From positions 181,001 through 245,000 of the forward strand of contig JAJOZX010005606.1 in assembly GCA_023014485.1 (NCBI GenBank): a stretch of DNA of 64,000 nt. The letters are read 5' to 3'. Under the pieces are notes generated by a model. That model searched no databases. It saw only the letters and a program-made list of their open reading frames with translations, and had not been told where the DNA came from. Source of the stretch: Bathynomus jamesi (Eukaryota > Arthropoda > Malacostraca > Isopoda > Cirolanidae). Shown piece after piece: positions 10,134 through 22,345 of the stretch (within the stretch, counting starts at the first letter, position 1; every line of letters begins with the position of its first letter). A program made the position numbers and the translations under genes.

Positions 10134-11130
10134 AGGGTTCGACTTTCTCTCCCGGTGTAACAGGCCAAATTATACCTCCTGGCCACTTTATGCCCCGGGT
10201 ATAAACTGTCCTAGTCCAGACACCACCCCGGTGGGTTAATTAATCTGGCTTCGGCTGTTTTACACTCACCCAGGCCAGAATACACCCTCTTTCATGTCAG
10301 CTACTGAAAGTTTATTTCAAAGGTACTTACTAATATTACACAAATTTTGGTTTAAAAAGAAGATAGGGAGGCATTGGTTTGGGAATAGCGTGGCGGATGA
10401 GTGGAAGAAGCTTCCAATTTACAGTTAGTGTCAATACTTTGGAAAGTTTCAAATTATTTGATATATTTTATATATCATAGTCACCACTATTCTTAGTCAT
10501 AAGTTATCAACAGTCTGCAAACAATTAATCCTGGTTAGGTTAAGTGAATGTCTGGTTAGGTCAACTGTATACCCTTGACGATTGGTTAGATTAGTTGTGA
10601 TATTTTCCTTGGTTCTGAAGCCACTTCGACCAAGGAAAATATCACGACTTACCCTAACCAATTGTCAAGGGTGTACAGTTAACTGGACATTCAAGTAACC
10701 TAACCGGGCATTCAGTTAATCTAACCGGGATTAAATGTTTACAGCCTGTTGATAACTTATGAAGTTATGACTAAGAAGAGTGGTGACTATGATATTTTTC
10801 ATGAACTTATTTCAGAACATGCTAGTGCTCCAGAAAAACATGCAGGCCTTTCTCCGTGGCAGATGTTTTCAGTTTTTTATATACTAATCTTGTAGTAAGT
10901 CAATAAAATAATGTTAATAAAGTAATTAAGTTTTTCTTCACATTTTGTGACTCTCTTTGTTAAAACTGTAAGGGATGTATTCTGGCCTTAGGGAGTAGAA
11001 CAGCCTAGGCCAGATTACTCCGCGGTGGTATCTGGCCTAGGCCAGTTTATACCCGGGGGTTAAAATGGCCTAGGTCAGAATATTCCCAGGTATAAACTGG
11101 TGGGGGTGTAATATGGCCTGCTCCACCGGG
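10134..11130. mobile_element. Long-TIR non-coding element
   Basis: About 150 bp at 10150-10297 is repeated in inverse orientation at 10970-11125. Matching words include GGTATAAACT, CTAG..CCAG, AGGCCAGAATACA and a CCCGGTG..CAGGCC outer part. Short arrays of CCTAGGCCAG-like words resemble foldback termini. No transposase is visible. It separates RT motif regions of the CR1-like copy. The exact borders and target duplication could not be fixed because 11136-12255 is also foreign to the LINE. Confidence 0.6.
10472..10796. mobile_element. Palindromic MITE nested in the long-TIR element
   Basis: Two arms of about 150 bp form an almost complete inverted repeat around a loop at 10619-10632 (TTCTGAAGCC region). 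The outer ends are ATATCATAGTCACCAC and its complement. The arm portion AATATCACGAC..CCAA..GTACAGTTAAC is shared with the short palindrome at 43098-43202, so both belong to one family. Confidence 0.7.
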
Positions 11131-11135
11131 TTGAC

Positions 11136-12255
11136 GTCTTTTCCCGGGGTGATCCTCAGAGTGACCAGTTTATACTTGCTGTTTCGATCATTGCACCTTT
11201 CGTGGATGGGTGCTGACGACAGGAATGCACGACATAAGGGTAGTAGCGTAGTCATTTATTTAGTTTTCTTTGTGTTGTTTTACGCTCAAACTTCACCTTT
11301 ACCCAAGTAGGCTAACACTGTTCATCGTTCTAATTTTCTAATTTTCCTTTAACTGTTGTTATAAAACACTAAGTTTTTATTCTTTTAATCTTATGTTTCT
11401 TTCAGGTTAAATTAAATTACACTGACGTTATATAATTAATAAATGAGGATAAATCTTGATCGGAAATCAAGTAGGCCTAAAGAAATGGGATAGGCCTCGC
11501 GCTTGACATGAATAAAAGCATAGAGCGGGACAAGAATAAGCCAAGGGCTTGAAGAGAAAGTATCCACTGCGAAGGCTCTAGGAGAGAATTGCATTTACTT
11601 TATTATCTCAAGTTCGTCTTAAAAGTGAGTCCCATTTCCTATAGACTCTTGTGAAAATTTAAATAAAATTAACAAGTGAGGAAAAATGTGAACTTCTGAT
11701 AAACGGTGTACGACCTCTCTCTATGACAGACTCTTCTTATCCACTTTGAATGATTCTCTCTCTCTCCGCATTGCGATCTCTTTTTCCCCTTCTCACCTCG
11801 GATTTTCATTTCGCATTTGGAAAATTATTTTTATGTTCCTTTTCCGTCTGATCCTGGAACTTACAAATAATTTTTAGTACATTATATTATGAGTTTTAAA
11901 TTTCTATCTGTCTTATCTCGTTTAATTAACTTATTTGGCCTATTTTGACATTATTAAATCATTCAAATATATATATCTCAAGGACTATATAAAAATTAAA
12001 CTATTTTCAATAACGTAATTGGATGAAAAAGAAGGGGTTATATCACGTGACTACTATTCTTATGCTTAATTGGTTGAACATTAATTCGTTCCTAAACACG
12101 TATGAACGTATGAACGTCTTTAGATTTGTCTGCCTTTTTTTCTGTGCCAGAAGTCACGTCCATTTTCTAAATATATTTTTGGCCAACATGAAATTTCTAT
12201 GTTAACTACTGATGTTTTTTCATAAAGTCTATTATTTTCTACTTATTAATGAACC
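11136..12255. other. Insert of unknown nature between LINE blocks
   Basis: The sequence separates the CR1-like RT block ending at 10131 from the one starting at about 12256. It shows no ORF with recognisable motifs, no obvious TIR and no LINE homology. It is AT-rich. It may be the rest of the element starting at 10134, or a separate insertion. Confidence 0.4.
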
Positions 12256-13134
12256 CTTATTTCGCAATCCCAACACAACCACGTTAAATTACGTGCACAA
12301 CCCAGACGATACCACACTTACTTCTTCCCATCATAACTCAGACTTTCTGATTAATGAAACGAACAGGCAATTAGAAAATGTGTATAATGGATGTGTGCTA
12401 ATAAACTTTCATTGAACCTGACAAAGTCATCTTATATAATTATTACCACAAAACATATAAATACAAACTTTCAAGTAAAAATTGTGACTACAACTCTTGC
12501 AAGAGTGAATGACGTTAAAATACTTGGCATTAATTTAAATGAAAAACTAAATTTCAAGAGTCACGTAGGCTACAACATATCAAATCCAAAATATCAAGAT
12601 TTCTTTTTATATTATTTAAACTAAAAAAGACTTTTCCTCAAAACCCACTCCTTACCCTATATTATTCCTTTATCCATCCACATTTATTATATTGCATTAC
12701 AACATGGGGTAGCTCAAATAAATATATAAAACATCCTTGGGAAGTAATTCATTAAAAATGTCTGCGAACTCTCAAATAATGACAACAGACAAAGTCACAC
12801 TTCCCCAATGTTTAAAGAGCGAACTATTTTAAAACTAAAGGACTTATACAAATTCAATGTTGCTGTCAGTATGTTCAAAGTTATCATTAAAAATTAACAT
12901 ACATCACCCATTCGAAGAGCAATCACCCCCATCAAATACACCATCGGTTTAACACCAGACTGCCCAGTGATTTTATATACAAACCTAACTATACAATAGA
13001 AACTGCAGGAAATGCACTCTCTTTCAAAGGAGCAGATGTATGGGATGCAATTTCCATGCATATCAGGCAGGTTTCATCACTAAATGCATTTTGCAAATCA
13101 CTAAAAAAGCACTTCATTAGCTCCTACTGAAGTA
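12256..13134 (+). pseudogene. RT palm/thumb and C-terminus of the CR1-like LINE
   Basis: The frame from 12256 has TLNYVHNPDDTTLTSSHH, in which PDD replaces the catalytic ADD. It continues, after a frameshift near 12390, with CANKLSLNLTKS and VKILGINLNEKLNFKSHV. Later frames contain a Y-x-FIHPHLLYC block and the C-terminal LPSDFIYKPNY..FKGADVWDAI. The altered catalytic motif and several stops mark it as dead. It joins the block at 9819-10131 once the intervening insertion is removed. Confidence 0.7.
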
Positions 13135-13331
13135 CAGGGTGTTTCAGGTCAACCCTAGAAATATGGAAAAGAAACACTTCATATTAGTTATGGAATTACT
13201 ATGACAAAATTCAAATACCAAATACAAATTGGCGGAATTTGTAGTTTGTATTTGAAGTTTGTCATAGTAATTCCGTAACAAATATGAAGTGTTTCTGTTC
13301 CATATTTCTAGGGTCGACCTGAAAAACCCTG
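13135..13331. mobile_element. 197-bp palindromic MITE, TA target duplication
   Basis: The element is almost wholly an inverted repeat. The left end is CAGGGTGTTTCAGGTCAACC and the right end is the near-complement; TA lies on each side (13133-13134, 13332-13333). TA duplication and CAGGGTGT ends indicate Tc1/mariner mobilisation. It sits between the LINE stop codon and its 3' UTR. Confidence 0.85.
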
Positions 13332-13809
13332 TATAAGGTCAATACTGTCATTTTTACCATAGTAATCAATTTTGTAATCAACTATTTAAAATATGCTAAT
13401 TTCATTAAATACTTTTAATTTTGTAATTTATTCTTTTATATTTGTTATTAAGCTTCATTTATTTTCTACTAAATATACAATAAATCATTTAATTTAAAAT
13501 TATGTAATATTTTGTAAACTTTATGCTCTATTATTATTTGCTATTATTATTATTGCTATTATTATTATTGCTATTTTATTTATTTATTTTATTTTTTTGT
13601 TATCACAATTATTATTTTCACTTTTTTTTATGTAATAAATAAACTAAATGCCATTAATTTTGCTTAAAAAGCCTCCGTGTTTCCAACGGCATATTCAGAT
13701 AAAAGTACTGTGAATATATCAATGTCATATCAAATACTGCATGTGTCTAAAAATTGTAAAACTCTGTCACTTATGTTCTTTTCTGAATAAAGATTTTGAA
13801 TTTTGAATT

Positions 13810-14382
13810 AATGAATCAAAATAACACTACACAAACAGTTCACGCAATACAATCACATGACAAGATAGCGCCGCGCATGGGCATAATAATAGAAGATATT
13901 GCGTACTAAGCTACGGCCGCAGTCACCCTTCGACAAAGCTGACCCCCTAATTTTGCGCGAGTTATGCGAAGTAGCTGGAAAGCGTGACATGACGCAATGG
14001 TCAAAAGTGTTCTAAATTCTCGCAAAGTTTATCCAATGTTACAATTAATTATTAATTTATAAAAATTCTGAACTTTACACTCCTCCAAACATAAGCGTAT
14101 GTATTGTTATAGGTCCAGTAGTTTTACAGAGAAAACATAATACAGTGAATGATTTCAAATGATATAGTGTTTGATCTGTATTTTTTTTACTAAATTGTAC
14201 ACACAGTAGAATATGTTAATAATGACTAGTTGAAATATTACGTGAAAGGTGCACCTTGAACGCGTTAAGTTGTTGCTTATTCAAAAACTAAACATTGGAT
14301 TTAGGATTAACAGTTGGTTAACCCACCCATAATGTGATCTAATTTGAAAAACCGTGTTGTGATCTAACGGTGCAAACTATAA
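13810..14382. other. Spacer, nothing recognised
   Basis: I see no gene or element. The GTGATC words near 14358-14390 include the hAT target-site copy at 14383-14390. Confidence 0.5.
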
Positions 14383-14616
14383 CTGTGATCCAGAGGCGTA
14401 CCAATACTTTTTGCCGCTCGAGGCGAAAATGCCAACGCCCCTCCCCCCACAACAATTTTCAATTTTAAAAACAATTCCTTTACAAAAATACACTTCTAAA
14501 CAAAACTTTTATTGGAAAAAAACTTAAATAAAGCAACTTCAATTTAGCAATACAACATAATGTACCGTACATAATACACTACATAATTTTAACAATAACT
14601 ATATAATGTATAATGC

Positions 14617-17098
14617 CTAGTTAAATTTTCGGACTTTCATAACAGAAAATTCATGAATGATTTTTTCTATGTCCATTGTCTCTGCAACTTCGCGTTCAAT
14701 TGAAATAATCGCCAAATTGCTCAGTCTAGATTGACTTATAGTTGACCTGAGGTAAGTTTTTATAAGTTTCAGTTTCGAGAAACTTCGTTCGCAACTTGCC
14801 ACGGACATGCATGTAGTTAGACAGATCCGGAGGGCAATTGTTATATGAGGCAAAGATTCCACTAGATCCCATTTAAAGATCCACTGAAGTAGTTTTAACA
14901 TATCCCAGTTCTTTGGATCATCGTCGACGCTTATGCTTTCGAAACTGAGCAAATGTCTGCGCAAACGCTTTACAGTATTTCTTCCAGTAGACTTCCTGGA
15001 TTAATGTCATTGTAGATGGAAGAAAAATGATTGACCTTGGTATTAATTTCTTCATCTTTGGACTGATTCAAAAGGTACGAAGGAGACAGAAATTCAAAGC
15101 GATCATTCATGTTTTTAAGACAAACTGTGCGTTTTTCAATTTCTGCTAATAAACGATCCATGATTTCAAAAAATTCTCTGCGTACATCCTCTTGCACGGT
15201 CAATCCAGCATCACGAGCTTGCTCTCCAGGCATTCTTCTCCGTCTCCTGACTCTACGGTCTATACTGATATCCATTTCATTACAGAACTCTTCGGCGGCA
15301 TCTGCAGCGTTTGATACTACTGCCTCTCGTTCATTAGTTAAAAACACGGATAAAGAGTTCATTTTTAATGCACACTGGTCCAAAGCAAGTCCCTTTCTTT
15401 GAAAATATAGCTGAGCATCATTGATTTCTTTCAGCACTGGATCCCAGAAAAATAAGTACACAATGAATATGTATGACATGATGGAGGTCAACAGAGCTTC
15501 AGCATCGCCCTTTGTGTCCAGATTTTCGGAGACCCCTTCACTCAGTTCTTCCAAGGCACTAACAACGTGAGTCAAGTTCTTCTTAAGACTAGAAACAGCA
15601 TCATACTTAGCACTCCACCGCGTATCAGAGACTCGCTTGACAGTGATTTTGGAATGTTTTGTTAAGACATCCCAACGATGAGTAGAGGAAGAAAAGTAGA
15701 CGAAAATTCGTTCAATTGTTCCAAATAAAGTTACAGCATTAGGACTCAGTCCCGTGGCATGAACTCCAGCCAAGTTCAGCGAGTGGTTATTGCAAGGGAT
15801 GAAAACAGCGTGTTTGCTAACATCAAGAATTCTGCGTTGAACTCCAAGATGAATACCTGCCATCGTAGCAGCATTGTCATACCCTTGACCATAACAATTC
15901 TGGATATCCAGCCCATCCTCACGGAGCTTAGTGACAATGAGATCAGTAACTGCCTCAGCAGTCTTCCCCTCTAATTTAATAAAATCAACGAAGGATTCCT
16001 TCACCTCTACATTACCATCTTTAATCGACACATAGCGAATTACCTGAGACATCTGATCAATATGCGATATATCTGGTGTACTATCGAAAATTATTGCAAA
16101 GTACTTTGCACTAGACACATTATCAATTATACATTTTCGAACATTACAGCCGATTAGTGTGATGAACTCATTTTGAATGTTAGGTGACAAATACGTAGTG
16201 GATATCTTGTCAGTCATTCGTATTTTTGTAAGATGTTCCCTAATTACTAGGTCATATTTGCCCATTAGTTTTATTAACTCCAAAAAGTTTCCAGAATTGC
16301 CAGCTAGCCCAGCTTCTTCATTTAAGTTCTCTCGGTGCCCTCGGAATGCAAGATCTTGTTTTGCCAAGAACATGATGCAGTCATAAATTCGTCTCAGTAT
16401 TTCTTTCCACTTAGCAGTAGCATGTTTTATTTGCAACTGATGTGCATTATCTATTGTAGCATTCAACTGAAGGCGCATAGACAACTCTTTCCATTGTTCA
16501 AAGCATCGGGTATGATATGAACTGTTTCATGTTCAGGTACTCTTGGATTCAGTTTCCTCCAGGCAAAAATCCTTCTTCTTTTCCAAATGTACTGGAGATG
16601 TTGAAGAGACGACAGCAAAAGCAATGCAAGCTACATTTGAAGGTGAGAAGATTAGCCATGACCTTTCAATTTTTTCGACATTTTCCAAAGTTTTGAAATA
16701 CCAAACTTTTGACATTGACCTATTGTTTGAATCAGCTGGAAAGGGTCCATTCATGTTTTTCAAATGTGATGGTCCACGTTTAATGAGTTCGATTCTCAAA
16801 TTGTCCGTCATTGGAACGGGCCAGTTGCCAGAATTGTTAAACAGACTCTGTGGGTGATGGGTGGGTGGGTGACTTTGTGATGTAGATGAGGGTTGATCCT
16901 GATTATTTGGGGGTTCACTTGAAGTTGCCGCTTGAACATCTATCTCTAAAGATATATCACATTGCGGTTGATCTCCTTGCTTCCCAGAAGGCACTGAAGG
17001 TGTGTCTGAGAATCCCATTAACTGATGAAATCGCTTAGCAGCACACTTGCCTTCCTCCTCTTTTTTTTCGCGAAGATTCTTGTATGCAGCACCACTCA
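14617..17098 (-). pseudogene. hAT transposase, zinc-finger MYM/TTF-like
   Basis: The 5' part (17098-16533) carries a TTF-type zinc-finger region: NWPVPMTDNLRIELI, KRGP, then FSPSNVACIAF. The middle frame (16484-14970) has LAFRGH, IREHL, IIFDSTPDISHIDQ (first catalytic Asp), the GYDNAATM block, HSLNLAGV and DTRWSAKYDAV, all as in DUF4371 hAT transposases. The C-terminal frame (14964-14617) has the dimerisation motif SVASCERSFSKLK. Frameshifts occur between 16533 and 16484 and at about 14967. Its start codon lies at 20506, across the nested element: the first codons (MSKRQRLS) are there and continue at 17098 with GGAAYKNLREKK-like sequence. It encoded a cut-and-paste transposase. Confidence 0.88.
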
Positions 17099-17834
17099 GT
17101 AGCCCTGTTCAAAAATCAACTTTTTCTTATTTTCATAGGTTTCTGTACTTTTTCCCATGCTTTTTGACCTGAAAAGGCCGAAAATCACAACCATTTTGAC
17201 CTAGGTTGTTGGGAAGCATTGCCGCATGGAGCTTTAAGTTTTCTGCCTTGAAATCGGCCAAAAGCACCAGTTCCGGGGTCCCTTGAATCATGTTTTGCAC
17301 TATAACTTTTTATCTAAACAAGATAGAGCAACAAAATAGGCACCAAATTAAAGTGTTTTTAATCCTCTTTCTAACTTATACAATTATGATAGTCTTGGAA
17401 CAAGAAATGGCACATTGGTACATACAAAGATTTCAGAAATATCACAAAATTCGTTTTCTCACACTCAAGGCAGACAAGGCGCCTTATTCATGACACAAAT
17501 TTGAGATTAACATTTTGTCACAAGTCTAATCGATCAAGAAGTGAAAGCATTACATGATGATTAATTTCATAATGACATTTACACAGTCAGTTGTTGAGAG
17601 TTTGTTTCTTGAAGCTGTCAAAGCGGCGTCTGTTGAACTCCACAGCTTGAAGAAGATAGTCCCTTTGCTTGGCATCTGTTGTTATGACATTTGCAAAGTC
17701 GCTCATCATCTTGACACCACGTTCAGCAATGTCATTCACCGCTTTCAGATTCTTAACATAGTCCAACGCTTTTCTGTAGTCCTCATTCTGTGGCCAAGAC
17801 GTGACAGGTTCCAGAAGCCACTCGGATCCAATGT

Positions 17835-20069
17835 TCAGTGTGTCCAGCAGGAAATGTGATTCTGGGCCAATGAGATCAACCAGGGTGGTCTTAGCTGTGA
17901 CTCTCTGGAATAGAGGCTTTCCTGTTCTGAAGCTGTCTGGCTCTCAGTGGCATGTAACTGGGCAGCAATGTCGTGCTTCAATGTGTCACTCAATCTACTG
18001 CTGAACAGGGCAAATGGCACGACTTCCTGCGTCAGGTACCATTTGTGGTTTTCCATCTTATTAAGTACTGCATCAGCAAGCTCTGGGTCAGTTTTCTTGT
18101 ACTTCAACATGTCCTGGATTAGACTTAGATCATTCACGGGAGCATCTGCAGCAGACATTGACATCATCCATACAGGAGTGTAGAACAGCGCAAGGAAGGT
18201 GTTGAGTCTTTCCAGCTTTGATACAGTGTCTTCGTCGTACTCAAGTTGATCTGCAAACATCAGCATTTTCATGGAGTACAGGTTTCTGGCCATCCATCTG
18301 GCCTGATGAATGGCGCCTGGTCGACTCCAGTGAATACCTCGAGGAGGCGTTCCTCCAAGAACAATGACTGTCAGTTCAGCCATTTCCCTGTAGTCGGCTC
18401 TTGGAAGCCTTTCTGCTGTTAGAATGTCTTGGAGTATTTCTTCACTGTTCTTCTTCTTTTCCTTCAGCCATTTGCTGTTGATAGCCAGCATCTTTGGGTT
18501 TTCCTTGGACAAGTCCGTCCAAACATCCTTCAGATGCTCAAACCAGGGATTATCTGGCCCCTTCACCTTCCAAACAGCTTCTCCAAACTGCTCTTACTAG
18601 GATTTCCAGGATGTGATGTCGACAGGCCAGATAAAACACCTTTTGTTCAGCATTTTCTCTAGCAGTTTGGCAGCTCCTCTGTGAACTCCACTGTTACTGG
18701 ATGTAGTGTCAAAAACAAGGGCAGTAACATTATCCGTAAGTTCCCATGTCTCCAGTAAATCCATTGAAGCCTCAGCCTGAGCTGTGCCAGAAGAATTGTC
18801 GATGACAGGTACTCCCAATAACTTTCCTTCAGTGTATGAATGTGGACCAGACACTAGCACAGCTAAAGTCTCTGAGGTACTTCCAGGTTCACTGCCCAAG
18901 ACATCTTTGAGCAACTTTCCATCCCAGTGTAAGGCAGCGTACTGTGGGGGTTTTTCACAAAACTTGGACATGTGACTCTGGCTGATATTATACCTGGACA
19001 GCATTCTGTTGCGACGTGTTGTTGAGGTTGAGATGACGAAGTTATCCAGATCAGCCCCTCCAGCTTTCAAGGTGGCAGAAACCATGGCAGTAACTTGATT
19101 GTCTGATAAACCAAGACGATCAGCTGTATTGCAGATGACATCACATTCCATGACCTTCCTTGGAAACGTCAAAGTCACACTAGTCACAGTGTCTTGATGG
19201 TGAGAACATCCAGGACGAGGCTGATGGTAATCCATGTCCTCTGTGTTAGCGTCGTTGTCAGTTGAGTCACCCCAGGTAATGTCATCCACATGAACAACTG
19301 CCTCTTGTTCTGCTGCAGCTGTAAAATAGTACAACATGTTAAGACAGTAATTGTTAAGTACATGCTAAATATCGCAATGGAGTAAAACTTAAAACTTTTT
19401 GTGACGTTCAAAGTAATTAGTTTTACCTTGTTCTTGTCTATGCTGCAGTCTTTCATTCCTCGCTGCTTGCTGCAGGGATCTTGTCTCAAAAATCTTGTCA
19501 TGACCAGACATATGACCTTTCCTCTCAGTCTTTTGGTCTTCGTAGAACCTGATATCCTCATCTTTCTTCTCTCTGGATAACAGTCTGTTGTTCTGTATTT
19601 CCTGGATTGCATCTGGAGCTCCTATATCGAACAGGCTGTCTAATTCCAGCACAAATGCTCCTCTTTTTCCTCCAGGGTTACTTGCTCTTCCTTTGCTTTT
19701 CACCAGAGCACGATGTTTCTCATGTAGTTTCATGAAGAGCTTCATTGCGTTGTACTTGGTCATTGTCTTGATCCTAGCCATCTGCCAGAATGGGATGATA
19801 GATTCAACTGTTTCATATGCAAGGTCTTGAACCATGGGCCTCCCTGCATTTTCCGGTAAATTCTGAAGATTAAGGAAATACTGGAATGCCTGTCTGTTGG
19901 TGGGAAGCTGGGAACCACTGATAAAAGCTGAAGGGTATCCAACCAGGAAAGTTTCAGTGAGAGATCTGGTAGATGGCCCAGTTGACACCTGCCTGTGGAC
20001 AGTACGTGGAGGTTCTGAGATATCAACTGTGCGCCCACGGAGCTCCCTCAGCTCCTTGCTTAATGCCAT
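17835..20069 (-). pseudogene. Unclassified transposase-like protein, two exons plus broken third part
   Basis: The ATG at 20069 opens exon 1 (MALSKELRELRG..) to about 19427. A GT..AG intron of about 108 bp (19426-19319) follows and keeps the frame, exon 2 starting AAAEQEAVVH. Exon 2 has VTALVFDTTSSNSGVHRGAA, a DDE-like Asp block typical of this family. A frameshift at about 18612 hides a CRHHILEIL motif. The rest (18566-17835) continues GPDNPWFEHLKDVW and then VVPFALFSS. I know this arrangement (FDTT..N.G, then CRHH) from uncharacterised arthropod and cnidarian proteins, but not a firm superfamily name. The frameshift and double stop at 18600 inactivate it. Confidence 0.75.
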
Positions 20070-20143
20070 TGTGAAGTTGTAACTTGTAGATGGTTTTCTA
20101 GATTCTGATTGAGTTTCTGTTGTTTCCTGAAAAATGATAGATA

Positions 20144-20145
20144 AT

Positions 20146-20177
<32 letters not shown>

Positions 20178-20178
20178 A

Positions 20179-20211
<33 letters not shown>

Positions 20212-20216
20212 TATTA
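20144..20216. repeat. (ATT)n microsatellite
   Basis: Imperfect ATT array between the nested transposase start and its right TIR. Confidence 0.9.
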
Positions 20217-21859
20217 ATTTTATGCTCTTTCATTTGATACCTAATTTGTTGCTCTATCTTGTTTAGATCAAAAGTTAAAGTGCAAAACATAATTCAAGGG
20301 ACCCCGGAATTGGCGCTTTGGCCGATTTCAAGGCAGAAAATTTAAAGCTCCATGCGGCAATGCTTCCCAACATCCTAGGTCAAAATAGTTGTGATTTTCG
20401 GCTTTCTCAGGTCAAAAAGCATGGGAAAATGTACAGAAACCTATGAAAATAAGAAAAAGTTGATTTTTGAACGGGCCTAACCACTCAGTCTCTGTCGTTT
20501 GCTCATGTTTGCTAATTCAGTAGGGTATCTGCAAAATAAAACAACCATTAATTATTAACATCATCAAAGCTCAAAGAATGCAAAGCCTAACCTAAATAAT
20601 ATAGGGAAAGTCTGAAAAATAGGGCTGGCAACTTTTCGGATGTGAAAATTTAACGCAACTATTTGTGGAAATAGTGGCATTGAGGTGGCATATATAGCAT
20701 TTAATGATGATTTTTCATCAAAACCATGGATATTTTGTACACAAATAACGCGCGACAATGATGAGATATAATTTTTTGGAGGGTTGCATTTTAAAACATA
20801 AAAACCCAAAATTTTGCATACTGCGCCCGCCTGACAGTAATTTGCCGCCCCTCGGGAAGTGCCGCTCGGGGCGGTCGCCCCTCTCGTCCCTCCCTTGATA
20901 CGCCACTGCTGTGATCTAACTATACAAACAAGAAAATTACCTATTTTTCAACTAACTTTTCCCCTAAAAAATTGATCTAAAACAGGAAACATTTCAATGA
21001 ATTTGTATTACCAGCCTCTTGTCTGTCTCTACCACGATTTTATGAACGAATTTATTTATTTTTCTGTTAGAATTTACGCTAGCAATATCCGGGTACTGGG
21101 GTACACCAGTACCCAGGGTAGGGTTTAACACCAATTTTCTTTCGTTTTCTTCCTTTTAAAACAATTTAATTTTTCAGTGAAAAACTTTAATAAGAGTATA
21201 ATTAAAATAAAACTTACATTTTTCACGTCATCGTAAAAAATAACTTTTATTTCTATAATAATTAATTAATTTGTAAGGCACTAATGAATTGCACGCATTT
21301 TGAATAAGCGGAACTCTTTTACATGATAATAATAATAATAAAAAGAGTAATTTTTTAAAACATTTCCTCTTACGGTTGACTTTTTCATCGCTGGCGAAAA
21401 TAATGTATGCACGCTAACTACTCTCACATGATAATTACCATTTATGAATCTAGTCACTTAAGTTATCTTAAACTCTATTTTAATCTTATTAAAACTTTAA
21501 CCATTGTAAAAAATAAATTCCATTAAAAGCGATTAAAAGAAAAGGAAAAAAGTTGGCGCCATTTGAGGTAACCTAAATCTTTTCCGTTTTTAATTTGGTT
21601 TGCCTCGACTTGGAAGTTCGTCGATTAGACGAGGGGAAAAGGCTATTAATGTCACGTGACACTGTAGTGCCAAAACATTTTATAGTGAAAGAGGAGAGAA
21701 GTCACTTGGCACGAATAGAAAATTAGGTAAAAAGCATTGAAAACGAAGGATTATGGACGTAATTAAGTGTAATGCAGTTGGAACCATACGTAAACTGTAA
21801 AATTTAAAATTTATAATAAAGATGTAACTTAAATAAGATTTTAAACTTCAATTCAAACG

Positions 21860-21862
<3 letters not shown>

Positions 21863-21915
<53 letters not shown>
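21863..21915. repeat. (TA)n microsatellite
   Basis: Uninterrupted TA units. Confidence 0.9.
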
Positions 21916-21919
<4 letters not shown>

Positions 21920-22157
21920 CGCTAGCTGTGCCTTGCAGAGCAAAAGCCTTCCGAAACACAACCTAGGTTGGGGGGGACTTGGACTGGAAGGGGTGCGGTG
22001 TGTGACTATATAAAGCCTTCCCTGGTTCTCCCTGAATATGTATAATAAATTAATAAATTTGGTCCATATTACTTTAGCCGTTTATATATATATATACAGT
22101 ATATACAGTATATGTAAAAATGAATAATGAATAATTCTTATATTAATTTTTGCATAT

Positions 22158-22345
22158 AAAGTCCAAACTCGCGTGACACTAACTGTATATAAAACGCAAG
22201 TTTTGGGAATTTTTTTTCTTTCTATTTTATTTTTGCTGACTAATTGATGAATTATTTATTTTTTTAAATTACTTCATCATTTTTTTAGATTGAGCTTAAT
22301 TATGTAATCGTGTGAAATTCTGCAATGTTTATTTTCTTTATACAT
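22158..22345 (+). repeat. Dispersed repeat, copy 1 (second at 63830-64000)
   Basis: About 170 bp aligns with the right edge of the window at roughly 85 percent by eye. Shared words include ATTGATGAATTATTT/ATTGGTGAATTATTT, TTTTTTAGATT and AAATTCTGCAATGTT. Both copies follow a (TA)n array and the words ATA-GTCCAAA. No coding capacity; class unknown. Confidence 0.7.

Larger units (their letters stand above)
6490..13809 (+). mobile_element. CR1-like non-LTR retrotransposon split by three insertions
   Basis: One plus-strand LINE copy can be followed through four blocks. Block 6490-6885 is the linker before RT (KRLWNILKELINKDD, YSDPKDIAN, LAPDDIAIPLSKL). Block 9819-10131 holds RT motifs with FLDLSKPFDTLSHEILL and DWFKSYLSNR. 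Block 12256-13134 holds PDDTTLTSSH in place of YADD, then the thumb and C-terminus. The 3' UTR at 13332-13809 ends in GATTTTGAATTTTGAATT, a CR1-type tandem tail. The gaps are filled by a minus-strand LINE, a long-TIR element and a 197-bp MITE. Frameshifts and stops throughout show it is inactive. About 70 residues are missing at the first junction. Confidence 0.75.
17099..20480 (-). mobile_element. 3.4-kb DNA transposon with ~245-bp TIRs, nested in hAT
   Basis: The left 245 bp (17099-17345) is repeated in inverse orientation at 20236-20480, with shared words GTTCAAAAATCAAC, TTTTCATAGGTTTCTGTAC and GCATGG. The target word CCACTCA(GT) is present on both sides (17092 and 20481), a 7-9 bp duplication. 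The interior codes on the minus strand for a two-exon transposase-like protein. It lies within codons 8-10 of the host hAT gene. The superfamily is not assigned. Confidence 0.85.
14391..20908 (-). mobile_element. hAT transposon (TTF zinc-finger/DUF4371 type) with nested element
   Basis: The ends CAGAGGCGTACCAA (left) and CAGTGGCGTATCAA (right, opposite strand) are flanked by a perfect 8-bp duplication, CTGTGATC, at 14383-14390 and 20909-20916. This is the signature of hAT insertion. The coding region runs on the minus strand. Without the 3.4-kb insertion at 17099-20480 the element would be about 3.1 kb. Frameshifts in the transposase indicate that it no longer moves by itself. Confidence 0.92.

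Noticed and set aside
15109..16520. Plus-strand ORFs within 15.1-16.5 kb
   Set aside because: They are antisense shadows of the hAT transposase, whose minus-strand frame carries all conserved motifs.
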